Positions 1 through 9,559 of a DNA stretch of 64,000 bases are shown piece after piece; position 1 is the first letter of the stretch; each line of letters starts with the position of its first letter. The position numbers were made by a program, and so were the translations under genes. Under the pieces are notes generated by a model. It searched no databases and was not told the DNA's origin. It was given only the letters and a program-made list of their open reading frames with translations. This stretch comes from Oceanobacillus iheyensis HTE831 (GTDB lineage Bacteria > Bacillota > Bacilli > Bacillales > Amphibacillaceae), in contig NC_004193.1 of the NCBI RefSeq assembly GCF_000011245.1, positions 2,520,501-2,584,500 of the forward strand, written 5' to 3'.

Positions 1-587
1 TTATCCGATAGTAAGTTACTCGAACCATCTATTTTATCAAGTGTAGTAAGTCTATCCTGATCTGCAAACAAAGTTAGGATAGGTACAGATGTGTTACTAA
101 AATTAATGTTCTCGCTTGGAAAAGAACCTAAGAAAAAAACACCTGTGATTACATCCAAATGATCTATTGCATAGCTGGCTGCAGCAACGCCGCCTAATGA
201 ATGACCTCCAATAAACCAATTTTCTAATGAAGCATATTTATCAATGATTTCTTCTGCTTTATCAACTTCTAATATCGGTAAACTAAATCGAACATTAGGT
301 ATTGCTACAAGATACCCATGTTTAGATAATTCTTGACCGTAATAGCTGTATGCTTCAGGCTCTACTCTAGCTCCTGGATATAAAATGATCCCTCCCTTAG
401 TTTGTTCTTCGCTCTTTGACTCAAATATTAGCCAGTCGTTGTAATACATTATCTCATCTTCATCTACTAATTTTGCTAATGTACTGGTTGGTTCATAGGT
501 TTGTTGAGTCCAATAATAAAAGGCCAGACCACTAAAAAGTATTAATAAAAACAATGCTAGTATAATAATTTTTAATATTTTTTTCAT
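1..587 (-). CDS. alpha/beta hydrolase, N-terminal part (cut by window edge)
   Basis: The frame opens with ATG at 587 and runs off the left end of the window, giving about 195 residues. A single hydrophobic N-terminal segment (about residues 4-25) suggests a membrane anchor or signal peptide, so the catalytic domain is probably extracytoplasmic. GGHSLGGVAA at roughly 125-134 is a nucleophile-elbow Ser motif, and LYPGARVEPEAY near residue 70 resembles the oxyanion region of the alpha/beta hydrolase family 5. LTLFADQD near the cut end should hold the acid residue; the catalytic His lies outside the window. The substrate is unknown. Its promoter overlaps a 30-bp palindrome next to a tetR gene, so TetR control is likely. 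Confidence 0.85.
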   Translation of the reverse strand, partial: MKKILKIIILALFLLILFSGLAFYYWTQQTYEPTSTLAKLVDEDEIMYYNDWLIFESKSEEQTKGGIILYPGARVEPEAYSYYGQELSKHGYLVAIPNVRFSLPILEVDKAEEIIDKYASLENWFIGGHSLGGVAAASYAIDHLDVITGVFFLGSFPSENINFSNTSVPILTLFADQDRLTTLDKIDGSSNLLSD

Positions 588-623
588 AGAAAACTCTCTT
601 CCACTAATATAAAAACTAATTTC

Positions 624-652
624 TTTATATCACAATGCTGTTTACTTATCAA
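624..652 (-). promoter_or_regulatory. SigA-type promoter of the alpha/beta hydrolase
   Basis: On the minus strand TTGATA (652-647) is followed by exactly 17 nt and TATAAA (629-624), about 37 nt before the hydrolase ATG. The -35 box lies inside the palindrome at 638-667. Confidence 0.65.
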
Positions 653-667
653 TTGATAAGTAAACAG
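638..667. promoter_or_regulatory. Perfect 30-bp palindrome, putative TetR operator
   Basis: All 30 bases form an uninterrupted dyad centred on AATT, with half-site CTGTTTACTTATCAA. It covers the -35 region of the hydrolase promoter and lies between that gene and the tetR gene. Neither strand has a following U-run that would make it a terminator. A regulator bound here would block RNA polymerase, so the TetR protein encoded at 752-1327 is the natural candidate. Confidence 0.7.
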
Positions 668-751
668 AAAAAAAAGAGATTAAAACAAAAGCCTTCAACT
701 AAATGAGTTTTATAAGTTAAATTTTTGCCTTAACCTCTTAAGATTTAAATA

Positions 752-1327
752 CTATGAATTTACAGTACCGTATAAGATAAAATCAACAAGTAAATCATAT
801 TGAGTGGATAATGATTGTGTGTTTTCATTCCATGTCGACATTGTTTGTCCCATCGTTAACAAACAAAATCTCGCAGCTTCCTCAGGGGCAATATGTTTCC
901 TTAGTTTCCCTGTTTCCTTCAATTCTTCAAATACGGTAATAAACGGTTCTAAGTAAGTTTCTCTCCACAATAAATAAATTTTATGTTTGTTCTCATGTTT
1001 AAATTCAACCGATATATCATGAATCATCATCATAATGCTAGTAGGATGTTCATCAGCTAATATTTCCAACATTAACCGCAATCGTTGTTCTAAAGGTTCA
1101 ACTGAAATCACTTTTAATTTAGATTTAATCTTCCTTACAAATCTCGTTAGCATTGCAATATACAATGATTGTTTATCAGGATAATGATAATATAAAGCTG
1201 GTTGAGATATCTTACATTTTGTTGAGATTTCACGCGTGGTAACAGTGCGATAACCTTTCTTCATAAACAATTCTTCGGCAACCTGTAAAATACGCTCTTT
1301 TGAATATTCATCTTTATTGCGAGGCAT
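752..1327 (-). CDS. TetR/AcrR family transcriptional regulator
   Basis: This 191-residue protein has a typical TetR N-terminal helix-turn-helix at about residues 10-56, with the signature pieces ILQVAEELFMKKGYRTVTTREI and ISQPALYYHYPDKQSL. The C-terminal ligand-binding half (about 60-191) is all-helical and not specific enough to name an effector. The ATG is preceded by AAAGGAG. The gene lies upstream of, and in the same direction as, the alpha/beta hydrolase. The perfect palindrome between the two suggests that it represses the hydrolase and perhaps itself through readthrough. It replaces the yvcN position found after crh in Bacillus subtilis. The family assignment is firm, but the target is inferred. 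Confidence 0.9.
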   Translation of the reverse strand: MPRNKDEYSKERILQVAEELFMKKGYRTVTTREISTKCKISQPALYYHYPDKQSLYIAMLTRFVRKIKSKLKVISVEPLEQRLRLMLEILADEHPTSIMMMIHDISVEFKHENKHKIYLLWRETYLEPFITVFEELKETGKLRKHIAPEEAARFCLLTMGQTMSTWNENTQSLSTQYDLLVDFILYGTVNS

Positions 1328-1443
1328 TATTAATCTTACTCCTTTAAATTATTAAGCTACGTCTTCTACTTACTACATTAATATACATTATCATAACCAG
1401 AAATATACTCAATTAAAGGAGAGTGTATAGTGAACATAAAATC

Positions 1444-1483
1444 AGACTACCATTAACACTTTATATTGTTAATTTAGTAGTCT
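1444..1483. terminator. Hairpin terminator between crh and tetR
   Basis: AGACTAC (1444-1450) pairs with GTAGTCT (1477-1483), with further TTAACA/TGTTAA pairing inside. Short T-tracts follow on both strands. It would end the crh transcript. Confidence 0.55.
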
Positions 1484-1512
1484 TTTAAGAAATACTATCT
1501 ACTATAATATTT

Positions 1513-1773
1513 TTAAGCTTCTCCGTCGTATACATATTTTTCTAGATGTTCAATTGCTGTATCCTCATCAGGTCCTTCCGCAATTAACTTTATTTGTTCT
1601 CCTTTGGTTATTGCCAAACTCATCAGTCCCATTATACTTTTAGCATTTATTTTCTTATCATCTTTTTCTAAAAAGACATGGGATGAAAAACGATTTGCTT
1701 CTTGAACAAATTGTGCTGCAGGCCTAGCCTGTAATCCAGTATCTAATTCAACCGTTACCAATTTTTCTACCAA
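1513..1773 (-). CDS. crh: HPr-like catabolite repression protein Crh
   Basis: Crh is an HPr paralogue that lacks the phosphotransfer histidine and acts only in carbon catabolite repression, as a CcpA corepressor once HPr kinase phosphorylates Ser46. The sequence shows GLQARPAAQFVQEANRF, with Gln in place of His15, and KSIMGLMSL around the regulatory Ser46. I chose the TTG start at 1773 because it gives an 86-residue protein matching family length and begins MVEKLVTVELDTG. It is also 9 nt downstream of AGGGAAGG, whereas the ATG at 1782 directly abuts that ribosome site. The position downstream of whiA is canonical. The kinase gene hprK is at 17.9-18.8 kb in this window. Confidence 0.93.
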   Translation of the reverse strand: MVEKLVTVELDTGLQARPAAQFVQEANRFSSHVFLEKDDKKINAKSIMGLMSLAITKGEQIKLIAEGPDEDTAIEHLEKYVYDGEA

Positions 1774-1812
1774 TACTCTCATCCTTCCCTATATTCGTAA
1801 ACGCTATCAAAT

Positions 1813-2035
1813 GAGATTGAGTCATGAATTCAAGTGATTTACTTTAAGAAAACCGCTTCAGAAATATTCTGCTTATGCATCGAGGTTTCAGCTATGCCTT
1901 CTTTCTACAGGACACAGAAGACCTCGACAGCATTACATTGCACCAAGAAAATTGATTTTGATTTTCAAGAATTCAAGGTATATTTCACCCTTTCATCTGG
2001 TCTTCAACTAAAAGTTTTACTTTTGTCCCAACCTC
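1813..2035. repeat. Degenerate intergenic repeat, copy A (TGGGACA-type ends)
   Basis: The 326-bp space between crh and whiA is mostly this element. It begins GAGATTGAGTCA and ends TGTCCCAACCTC, an imperfect inverted repeat. Inside are blocks shared with the copies at 19.0 and 54.1 kb: AGAAATAT-CTGCTTAT, GCATCG-GGT, CAGGA, GCATT-CATTGCAC and TTGATTTTCAA. An open frame on the plus strand through it has no Shine-Dalgarno sequence and is not considered coding. Confidence 0.6.
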
Positions 2036-2108
2036 TACTTAATTAAATTATAAATATTATGAAATTAATCGTATTATATCATAATACACTAATTACCGCA
2101 TCACTAGT

Positions 2109-3053
2109 CTAAGTTATGGATTCTCCCCGTTTAATCTTTTCAGCAAACTCATCAATTTTTTTCAGACGGTGATTCACACCTGATTTTGATATCGCACCAC
2201 TTGTAACCAATTCACCCAGTTCTTTTAATGAAACATCTTCATACTGTATTCGAAGTTTTGCTATTTCTTGTAATTTATCAGGCAATTGATCTAGTCCAAC
2301 AGTTCTTTCTATTAGCTTTATATTCTCAATCTGTCGAAACGCCGCTCCTATAGTTTTATTCAAGTTAGCTGTTTCACAATTCACAAGTCGGTTAACCGAA
2401 TTCCTCATATCCCTGACAATTCTCACGTCTTCAAATTTAAATAGCGCTTTATGTGCTCCAATAATACTTAAGAATTCTGTTATCTTCTCAGCTTCTTTCA
2501 TATATACAATGAAGCCATTTTTTCGAGCTAATAATCGTGCATGTAGACCATATGAGTTTAACAACTTCTGTAAGGATTCTGCGTGTTCTTCATAATAATT
2601 AAAGATTTCTAAATGATAAGAGGAGGTTTCAGGATTATTCATCGATCCTCCTGCTAAAAAGGCTCCTCTTAAGTAAGACTTTTTACAGCAGTCCTTTTCC
2701 AAATATTTATTTGAGATTGTCCGAACAATAGTATATTGGTTTATTATTAAATCTAGTTCTTCTAAAAGTAATTGAACTTCCTCTTTTAATCGAACAATAT
2801 AAACATTATTTTTTTTTAATTTCATTTTTTTTCGGACGAGTAATTCAACTGCAATTGAATAGTTATCCTTAATCAAGGTATAAATACGCCTCGCTATTGC
2901 TGCATTCTCCGTCTGAACATCTAGAGAATAGCCTTGGCGTGAAATAGAAATTGCTCCATTCATTCTGACCAAGGCTGCGAGTTCTGCTAATTGACAACAT
3001 TCTTCTGTTTCTATCGCTGTCAATTCTTTTTTAATTTCCGATGCGAAAGACAT
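2109..3053 (-). CDS. whiA: Sporulation/cell-division regulator WhiA
   Basis: The 314-residue length is the usual size for WhiA. The N-terminal two thirds have the LAGLIDADG-like fold of this family, including [15 protein letters not shown] near residues 128-142 and an SYHLEI strand. The C-terminal HTH_WhiA domain includes [25 protein letters not shown] near residues 275-300. In Firmicutes WhiA is a nucleoid-associated protein that influences chromosome segregation and division; in actinobacteria it is a sporulation transcription factor. A GGGGGGAG ribosome site precedes the ATG. Its partners rapZ and yvcK lie upstream, but here a 195-bp gap with a large inverted repeat separates whiA from yvcK; in B. 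subtilis these genes are nearly contiguous. Confidence 0.95.
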   Translation of the reverse strand: MSFASEIKKELTAIETEECCQLAELAALVRMNGAISISRQGYSLDVQTENAAIARRIYTLIKDNYSIAVELLVRKKMKLKKNNVYIVRLKEEVQLLLEELDLIINQYTIVRTISNKYLEKDCCKKSYLRGAFLAGGSMNNPETSSYHLEIFNYYEEHAESLQKLLNSYGLHARLLARKNGFIVYMKEAEKITEFLSIIGAHKALFKFEDVRIVRDMRNSVNRLVNCETANLNKTIGAAFRQIENIKLIERTVGLDQLPDKLQEIAKLRIQYEDVSLKELGELVTSGAISKSGVNHRLKKIDEFAEKIKRGESIT

Positions 3054-3126
3054 ATTACTCCCCCCCTTTTTTTCTTATAAGCAAAACTTTACTCATTAGT
3101 AATGGACGTAAATCTCACTGAATACT

Positions 3127-3176
3127 AATTCCATAAACTGCACAAAAACAGGCATGTACAGGCAGTTCATGGAATT
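3127..3176. repeat. 15-bp inverted repeat between yvcK and whiA
   Basis: AATTCCATAAACTGC (3127-3141) pairs with GCAGTTCATGGAATT (3162-3176) with one mismatch around a 20-nt loop. No U-run follows on the minus strand, so it is not an ordinary terminator. It may be an RNA processing or attenuation element, or an insertion remnant. Confidence 0.5.
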
Positions 3177-3248
3177 ATATTCTTAACGATTTTTGGCCTA
3201 ATCAGTTTTCAATTTAGGAATTACCGTAGATGACATATGGAACACTGA

Positions 3249-4202
3249 TTATACAAAATTGTAGAGTAATGATGCTATTTTTTCATTATCATGTCTTAAA
3301 CTTCCATTCGACTCAGCTAAAATATTTCCAGCAATCACATTTAAGCCCATTTTGTTTAATCTTGTTTCATCAAATGTTACCGGTGTTGCATTTTCACTTT
3401 TATAAAGGGCTTGAATTTCATCTGGGATTTTTTTATTATGAACGACAATTGCATCTATACAAGGTTCACCAATATGATCATGAATTGCTTTCACATGATC
3501 TGCAGCGGAGTAATTAGTTGTTTCTCCATCTTGTGTCATAGCATTACATACGTAAACAACCTTTGCTTTTGAAGAAGCGATTGCTTCCTTTACTTGTGGA
3601 ACAATTAAATTAGGCATGATAGAAGTATATAAACTACCAGGAGAAATCACAATTAGATCTGCAGATTTAATTGCTCTTACTGCATTTGGCAGAGGTTTAA
3701 CAGGCTGGGGTTCCAGAAATACCCGCTTTATTTTCTTTTGTGCCAGGGGAATATTCGACTCTCCTGAAACAATCTCCCCATCTTCCATTTCTGCGTGTAA
3801 TGACATATTTTCATTGGAGATTGGATAAATTTTTCCTTTTACATTAAGAACTCGAGAAATTTCCTTAATTCCATTGTTAAAGTTTCCAGTAACAGAAGTC
3901 ATTGCTGCTAACAATAGGTTTCCCATAGAATGGCCAGACAATCCATTTCCATGAGAGAAGCGATGCTGAAATAATTCTAATAACATTGGTTCTGCATCAG
4001 AAAGAGCAGCAATCACATTTCGAATATCTCCCGGTGCAGGTATATCCATCTCATTACGGATTCTACCTGTACTACCGCCATCATCTGCGACAGTAACAAT
4101 TGCGGTTAAATCAACAGGAAGTTTTTTCAAACCTCTTAATAACACAGGCATTCCAGTTCCTCCACCAATTGCTACTACTTTAGGATTGGCTTCTGTCCCC
4201 AT
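3249..4202 (-). CDS. yvcK: Gluconeogenesis/morphogenesis factor YvcK (MgfK), CofD-like
   Basis: This 317-residue protein of the YvcK/CofD-like family binds UDP-N-acetylglucosamine and is needed for normal growth and cell shape on gluconeogenic carbon sources. The glycine-rich start VVAIGGGTGMPVLLRGLKKL (residues 9-28), the TVADDGGSTGR motif (about 37-47) and GNLLLAAMTSV are typical. The ATG is preceded by GGAAGG. It starts only 1 nt after the rapZ stop, so the two are cotranscribed. The gene product does not make coenzyme F420 in this group despite CofD similarity. Naming is firm from sequence and context. Confidence 0.95.
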   Translation of the reverse strand: MGTEANPKVVAIGGGTGMPVLLRGLKKLPVDLTAIVTVADDGGSTGRIRNEMDIPAPGDIRNVIAALSDAEPMLLELFQHRFSHGNGLSGHSMGNLLLAAMTSVTGNFNNGIKEISRVLNVKGKIYPISNENMSLHAEMEDGEIVSGESNIPLAQKKIKRVFLEPQPVKPLPNAVRAIKSADLIVISPGSLYTSIMPNLIVPQVKEAIASSKAKVVYVCNAMTQDGETTNYSAADHVKAIHDHIGEPCIDAIVVHNKKIPDEIQALYKSENATPVTFDETRLNKMGLNVIAGNILAESNGSLRHDNEKIASLLYNFV

Positions 4203-4203
4203 A

Positions 4204-5085
4204 TTATAATACCTTCCTTTTATCTATATCTCTATGACTTACATGGGTCGTATATCCATTACTTAACACCTTAGAGAAGTGCTCCGCTAATGCAACAGAT
4301 CGATGCTGTCCACCTGTACAACCGATTGCTACTACCAGTTGCGATTTTCCTTCTTTTTTATATTGAGGAAGCATAAATGTAAGTAAATCTGTTACTTTAT
4401 CAATAAATGTTTGCGTGTCCGACCATTTGAATACATAAGAGGAGACATCGGGGTTTAATCCCGTTAATGGTTGCAAGTTTGAGACATAATGAGGGTTAGG
4501 TAAAAATCTCACATCGAATACGAGGTCAGCATCAATAGGAAGTCCATACTTGAAACCAAAAGATACAAAGTGTACGGAGAATACTTCTTGCTTTTCTTCT
4601 TTATACACTTTCAATATTTTTTCTCGTAAATTTCTCGGCTTTAAACTTGTAGTATCAATGATGCGTTGAGCTCTTCCTCTAAGTTCATCTAAAATTTCTC
4701 TTTCCTGCTTTATTCCATCTAACGGTAAACCATCTGTAGCTAATGGATGCGAACGTCTTGTTTCTTTATAGCGAGTAACTAACGCTTCATCCTTTGCATC
4801 TAAAAATAAAATATGGTCTTCTAACCAGTTCTCTTTCGCTAAAACATCTAATGCTTCAAAGAGCGAATCAAAAAATTCTCTCCCTCGTAGGTCCATGACT
4901 AATGCAACCTTTTGAATATTGTTTGTTGCATCTTTCATCAAATCTAAAAACTTTGGAAGTAATGCAGGAGGTAAATTATCAACGCAATAGTACCCTAAAT
5001 CTTCAAAGCTCTGAATAGCCACTGTTTTTCCTGCACCTGACATTCCAGTAATGATTACGAGCTTCGTTTCTTGTTCTTGATTCAA
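4204..5085 (-). CDS. rapZ: RNase adapter protein RapZ (YvcJ), nucleotide-binding
   Basis: The 293-residue P-loop protein has Walker [19 protein letters not shown] at about 14-31, a [11 protein letters not shown] motif near 64-74 and a C-terminal [14 protein letters not shown] motif near 256-269 that marks the RapZ/YvcJ family. The enterobacterial homologue controls glmS small RNAs and binds GlcN6P. The Bacillus protein hydrolyses nucleotides and affects competence. The start is TTG at 5085, preceded by GGGGCGAGG. It is the first gene of the rapZ-yvcK pair, and its promoter must lie in the 312-bp space before trxB. Confidence 0.95.
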   Translation of the reverse strand: MNQEQETKLVIITGMSGAGKTVAIQSFEDLGYYCVDNLPPALLPKFLDLMKDATNNIQKVALVMDLRGREFFDSLFEALDVLAKENWLEDHILFLDAKDEALVTRYKETRRSHPLATDGLPLDGIKQEREILDELRGRAQRIIDTTSLKPRNLREKILKVYKEEKQEVFSVHFVSFGFKYGLPIDADLVFDVRFLPNPHYVSNLQPLTGLNPDVSSYVFKWSDTQTFIDKVTDLLTFMLPQYKKEGKSQLVVAIGCTGGQHRSVALAEHFSKVLSNGYTTHVSHRDIDKRKVL

Positions 5086-5231
5086 TATCCTCGCCCCTTT
5101 ATTACTTTCGTCTCTATATATAAATTAGATATTTTTAAACTCAATACTACTTATATTATACAATGAAGTATTTCACCACAACAAGCAATTAAAAGAACTT
5201 CAACTACGCGACAATTTTGGACAAGTTATAG

Positions 5232-5263
5232 CAAAAAAAAGCACAGGTTATAACAACCTGTGC
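5232..5263 (-). terminator. Intrinsic terminator of trxB
   Basis: GCACAGGTT and AACCTGTGC form a 9-bp stem with a 5-nt loop, followed by eight U residues on the minus strand. An outer AATAACTAA/TTAGTTATT pair (5266-5309) encloses an AT-rich loop just upstream. Nothing else is seen in the 5086-5397 space. Confidence 0.85.
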
Positions 5264-5397
5264 AAAATAACTAATCTATCTATTAAAAGGGGGTCAATTA
5301 GTTATTTATAGTGTACCCCATAAATGTTTCGTGCGTGTTACAGCAGGATTAAAAAGCAGTTACTATTGGTAAATTTTTCTATAGATTTGCTCCAATA

Positions 5398-6363
<966 letters not shown>

Positions 6364-6427
6364 CTATTTAATTCCATCATCTAGTTTAATTAATCGATTG
6401 ATATCCGTCTATCTTTTTGCTCATTAC

Positions 6428-7417
6428 TTATTTATTATTCCAGGGACCTTCTTCATCAGATAATCGTGGATGTTTTTTGCATCCTTCTTCCCATATATCT
6501 AGTGCTTTTCCAGGGTCTCCGCAATTGTAGGCACAAATACTATACCATTTATAATAAGATAGATGCGTTTTCACTGGTTCTTTTGTAAGCTGTTTAAATC
6601 TGCTGTATGCTGCTTCTGCATGCCCTGTTCGTGCTAAAGTTACTGCAACACGCAGCTTTTGTTGTACATGAATTGGATATATATTTAGTAATGCCTGAAT
6701 ATGCTTTTCATATGCAGTATCATTGTTCTCATAATAAAATAAAGCTAAATTCATATGGCTGTACAAAGAATTTGGATCTTCTTCTAGAATGTCTTTCTCA
6801 ATCTGAATAGCTTCATTTTGCTTTCCTGTATAAAAAATTGCTTGTGCATAATCATGTTTTGCTAAAATATGATCCGGGAATAATTCTATCATTTCTTCAA
6901 TAATTGGTATTGCTTTTGTCCATTCACTATTTTCCATATGATAAAAGGCAGTTTCTTGAAAAATGAGTAACTCATCTTCATCTTCTAAATCTAAGTCATC
7001 GATATCTTCATCAATTTGAATTAATTCAAGTAATCTATTAGCATCTTCACTAAAATCACCGTCTGGTTCTTTATCCAAATAGAACTGAGCATATTTTCTT
7101 GCATCGTATAACAAACCAAGATGAGCGTAATTATTTGCGATCAAATAATAGCAATCTATATAATCACTAGATTGCAAGACTTCGGTTAATAATTGATTCG
7201 CTTTATGATAAGCTCCTACTTCTGTATATATAATCGATAATTGGCATTTATATAAAGGGTCTTTTGGTTTTTGTTCCATGGCTTTTTTCATCCATTTAAT
7301 AGCAATGTCAAATTTACGTTTTTTAAACGCTTCAACACCTTTTGTATAATAAAAATCTCCTTCAGGGATAAAAGGGATCACCTTATTATATTCAGCTTTT
7401 TTACCTTTAGATTGCAT
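6428..7417 (-). CDS. TPR-repeat protein (YvcD-like)
   Basis: The protein has about 329 residues of consecutive 34-residue tetratricopeptide units. Motifs such as YTKGVEAFKKRKFDIAIKWMKKAM near the N-terminus and AKHDYAQAIFYTGKQNEAIQIEK in the second half are clear. An acidic linker (EDIDDLDLEDEDELL) divides two TPR blocks. There is no signal peptide, so it is likely a cytoplasmic scaffold. I chose the ATG at 7417 because it follows AGGGGGATACAC, while the upstream start at 7450 has no ribosome site. Position next to trxB matches B. subtilis yvcD. The molecular role is not known. Confidence 0.85.
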   Translation of the reverse strand: MQSKGKKAEYNKVIPFIPEGDFYYTKGVEAFKKRKFDIAIKWMKKAMEQKPKDPLYKCQLSIIYTEVGAYHKANQLLTEVLQSSDYIDCYYLIANNYAHLGLLYDARKYAQFYLDKEPDGDFSEDANRLLELIQIDEDIDDLDLEDEDELLIFQETAFYHMENSEWTKAIPIIEEMIELFPDHILAKHDYAQAIFYTGKQNEAIQIEKDILEEDPNSLYSHMNLALFYYENNDTAYEKHIQALLNIYPIHVQQKLRVAVTLARTGHAEAAYSRFKQLTKEPVKTHLSYYKWYSICAYNCGDPGKALDIWEEGCKKHPRLSDEEGPWNNK

Positions 7418-7540
7418 GTGTATCCCCCTATTTTCTAAACATTCGTCCAAAGTATATCACACTATATATGATATCACCATAGTGTCTACACACATTGCAA
7501 AATTTGTTCGAATTTTGGAAGTTAAATCAAACAGCTTTCA

Positions 7541-7580
7541 AGTAAAGAAATAGTAAACTCTAATTTACTATTTCTTTACT
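7541..7580. repeat. Perfect 17-bp stem hairpin upstream of the TPR gene
   Basis: AGTAAAGAAATAGTAAA at 7541-7557 is fully complementary to 7564-7580 across a 6-nt loop. It lies 124-163 nt before the TPR start and beyond the glpD terminator. No U-run follows on minus, so it may be an operator or an RNA stability element. Confidence 0.5.
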
Positions 7581-7593
7581 CCACTATTATGAT

Positions 7594-7651
7594 AAAAAGC
7601 ACCTCCTAAAACGCCATTATATTTCTACTACGACGTTGGAGATGCTTTTTT
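7594..7651 (-). terminator. Intrinsic terminator of glpD
   Basis: On the minus strand AAAAGCATCTCC pairs with GGAGGTGCTTTT, with an inner AACG/CGTT pair, followed by a U-run. It lies 48 nt after the glpD stop. Confidence 0.8.
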
Positions 7652-7699
7652 ATGCTGTTATACGTACAAAAAGCCTTGATTCATACACTTCAGTAAATA

Positions 7700-9361
7700 T
7701 TATTTAACGGGATTAGTTGTTTCGTATAATAATTCTTTTAGCTGAGTTGTATACTCATTTAACTGTTCATCCGTATATTGTAATTTCTCTTTCATATATG
7801 GAAGAACTTTATCCATATGCGCTTCTACCCATGGACGTTGGAAGAATAATGCACCAGTTCGACGGATAAAGAAATCTACCGGTTTATATGCAAGTTCAAA
7901 TTCTATTGCATATACCAATTCTGCAAATACAATTGGGTCAATATCGTACTTATTCGCTTCTTCTTTTTGATTTTTATAAATATCTAATAAAATCTCTACA
8001 TTTGATCCATAACGCTGAATCATTTGAAGTGCTTCTTGTTCTGAAAGGCCTAATTGAATAGCTTGTTTTTGCTTATCTTTTTTAAATGCTTCAAATCCTT
8101 TAGATCCACCAACATCGCCACCGGATATCGGTAGATGTTTGGTTTGACTATCGGTATAAAGGATATTTTCTTCTTCTTTTAACTGTTTCGTTACTAGATC
8201 TACTGCGTGTTGGGCCATTTTTCGATATCCAGTTAATTTTCCGCCTGCCATAGATAACAGTCCAGAATCTGATTGGAAAATTTCATCTTTACGTGAAATT
8301 TCACTCGGACTAGTTGCGCCCTCTTGTGCAATTAGTGGACGTAATCCCGCCCAACTTGATTCCACATCTTCTGGTTTTAACTGTAGAGAAGGGAACATAT
8401 AAGCAATAGCTTTTAATAAATAGTCACGATCATCTTCCGTCATCACTGGATGAGCTATATCTCCTTCATAAGTTGTATCCGTCGTACCAACATACGTTTT
8501 TCCATCTCGTGGAATAGCAAAGATCATACGACCATCAGGTGAATCAAAGTACACTGCTTGTTGTAAAGGAAATGTGTTATGATCAAAAACAAGATGGACA
8601 CCTTTGGTTAAGTGAAGCGTCTTACCTTTTTTCGAACCATCTAATTCACGTACATCATCCACCCATGGTCCACCAGCATTAATGATTTTTTTTGCATAAA
8701 TTTTTCGTTTTTCCCCAGTAATTAAATCTTCTGCAACAACACCGACAACTTTACTATCTTCATAAATAAATTCAACCGCTTTGGTGTAGTTTATCGCATG
8801 AACACCCTCTTCAACAGCCTTCTTCATAACTTCAATTGTTAAACGAGCATCATCGGTTTTATATTCCACATAGTATCCGCCACCACGTAATTCATCTTGT
8901 TTAATTAATGGTTCACGTTCCATTACTTCTTTTGGCTTAAACATTACTCTACGTTCGTCTTTTTTAACACCTGCTAAAAAGTCATAAACTCTTAATCCAA
9001 TATTTGAAGTAAATGGTCCAAGTGTACTTCCCTTATGGAATGGTAGTAGCATCCATTCTGGGGTTGTAACATGTGGCCCATTTTCATATACAATTGCTCT
9101 TTCTTTCCCTACTTCAGCTACCATCTTCACTTCAAATTGCTGTAAATAACGTAGTCCACCATGAACTAGCTTAGTGGATCGACTAGATGTACCAGCAGCA
9201 AAGTCTTGCATTTCGATTAGGCCTGTATTTAAACCACGAGTTGTAGCATCCAGGGAAATACCTGCTCCAGTAATACCTCCGCCAATCACTAATAAGTCTA
9301 ATTTTTCGTTTTGTAAAGCATCTAATGTATCTTTTCTTCTATAACTTGAAAATTGATTCAT
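7700..9361 (-). CDS. glpD: Aerobic glycerol-3-phosphate dehydrogenase
   Basis: GlpD oxidises glycerol 3-phosphate to dihydroxyacetone phosphate and passes electrons through FAD to menaquinone at the membrane. The 553-residue protein has FAD motif DLLVIGGGITGAGISLDATTRGL at 23-45, STKLVHGGLRYLQQFE (about 62-77), a GTTDTTYEGD active-site segment and the C-terminal DAO_C domain ending near residue 530. Its leader carries a GlpP-type antiterminator and intrinsic terminator, so expression should depend on GlpP with glycerol 3-phosphate. It is the last gene of the glp/dha island and has a strong terminator. Confidence 0.97.
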   Translation of the reverse strand: MNQFSSYRRKDTLDALQNEKLDLLVIGGGITGAGISLDATTRGLNTGLIEMQDFAAGTSSRSTKLVHGGLRYLQQFEVKMVAEVGKERAIVYENGPHVTTPEWMLLPFHKGSTLGPFTSNIGLRVYDFLAGVKKDERRVMFKPKEVMEREPLIKQDELRGGGYYVEYKTDDARLTIEVMKKAVEEGVHAINYTKAVEFIYEDSKVVGVVAEDLITGEKRKIYAKKIINAGGPWVDDVRELDGSKKGKTLHLTKGVHLVFDHNTFPLQQAVYFDSPDGRMIFAIPRDGKTYVGTTDTTYEGDIAHPVMTEDDRDYLLKAIAYMFPSLQLKPEDVESSWAGLRPLIAQEGATSPSEISRKDEIFQSDSGLLSMAGGKLTGYRKMAQHAVDLVTKQLKEEENILYTDSQTKHLPISGGDVGGSKGFEAFKKDKQKQAIQLGLSEQEALQMIQRYGSNVEILLDIYKNQKEEANKYDIDPIVFAELVYAIEFELAYKPVDFFIRRTGALFFQRPWVEAHMDKVLPYMKEKLQYTDEQLNEYTTQLKELLYETTNPVK

Positions 9362-9431
9362 TATATTACACTCCCCGTTGTTTAGTTATTCTTATATTCA
9401 CTTTACCCGTTTTTAAATATAATCATGTAGA

Positions 9432-9502
9432 GAAAAAGAAAAAACCGCAAAATAACTGGTATATACACTACCAGTAAATTGCGGTTTTCTCCTGATTTCT
9501 CC
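9432..9502 (-). promoter_or_regulatory. GlpP-dependent antiterminator/terminator in the glpD leader
   Basis: In the RNA sense two GGAGA motifs (9502-9498 and 9492-9488) are followed at once by AAAACCGCAA pairing with TTGCGGTTTT, with an inner ACTGGT/ACCAGT stem, and then a U-rich run. The terminator lies 71 nt before glpD. The same paired motif plus terminator precedes glpF. In Bacillus the GlpP protein binds such leaders and prevents termination. Confidence 0.8.
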
Positions 9503-9559
9503 GTCCATCATTATTAACTTGACTTTAGTCTAACATACCTCATCGTTAATGTACAGAGG

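Noticed and set aside
1421..1458. AAAGGAG followed by GTG on plus, encoding 8 residues
   Set aside because: The frame stops after GTG-NIKSDYH and overlaps the crh terminator. Probably chance.
1834..2046. 70-codon open frame on plus between crh and whiA
   Set aside because: It lies in repeat copy A, has no Shine-Dalgarno sequence and its translation has no protein-like pattern.
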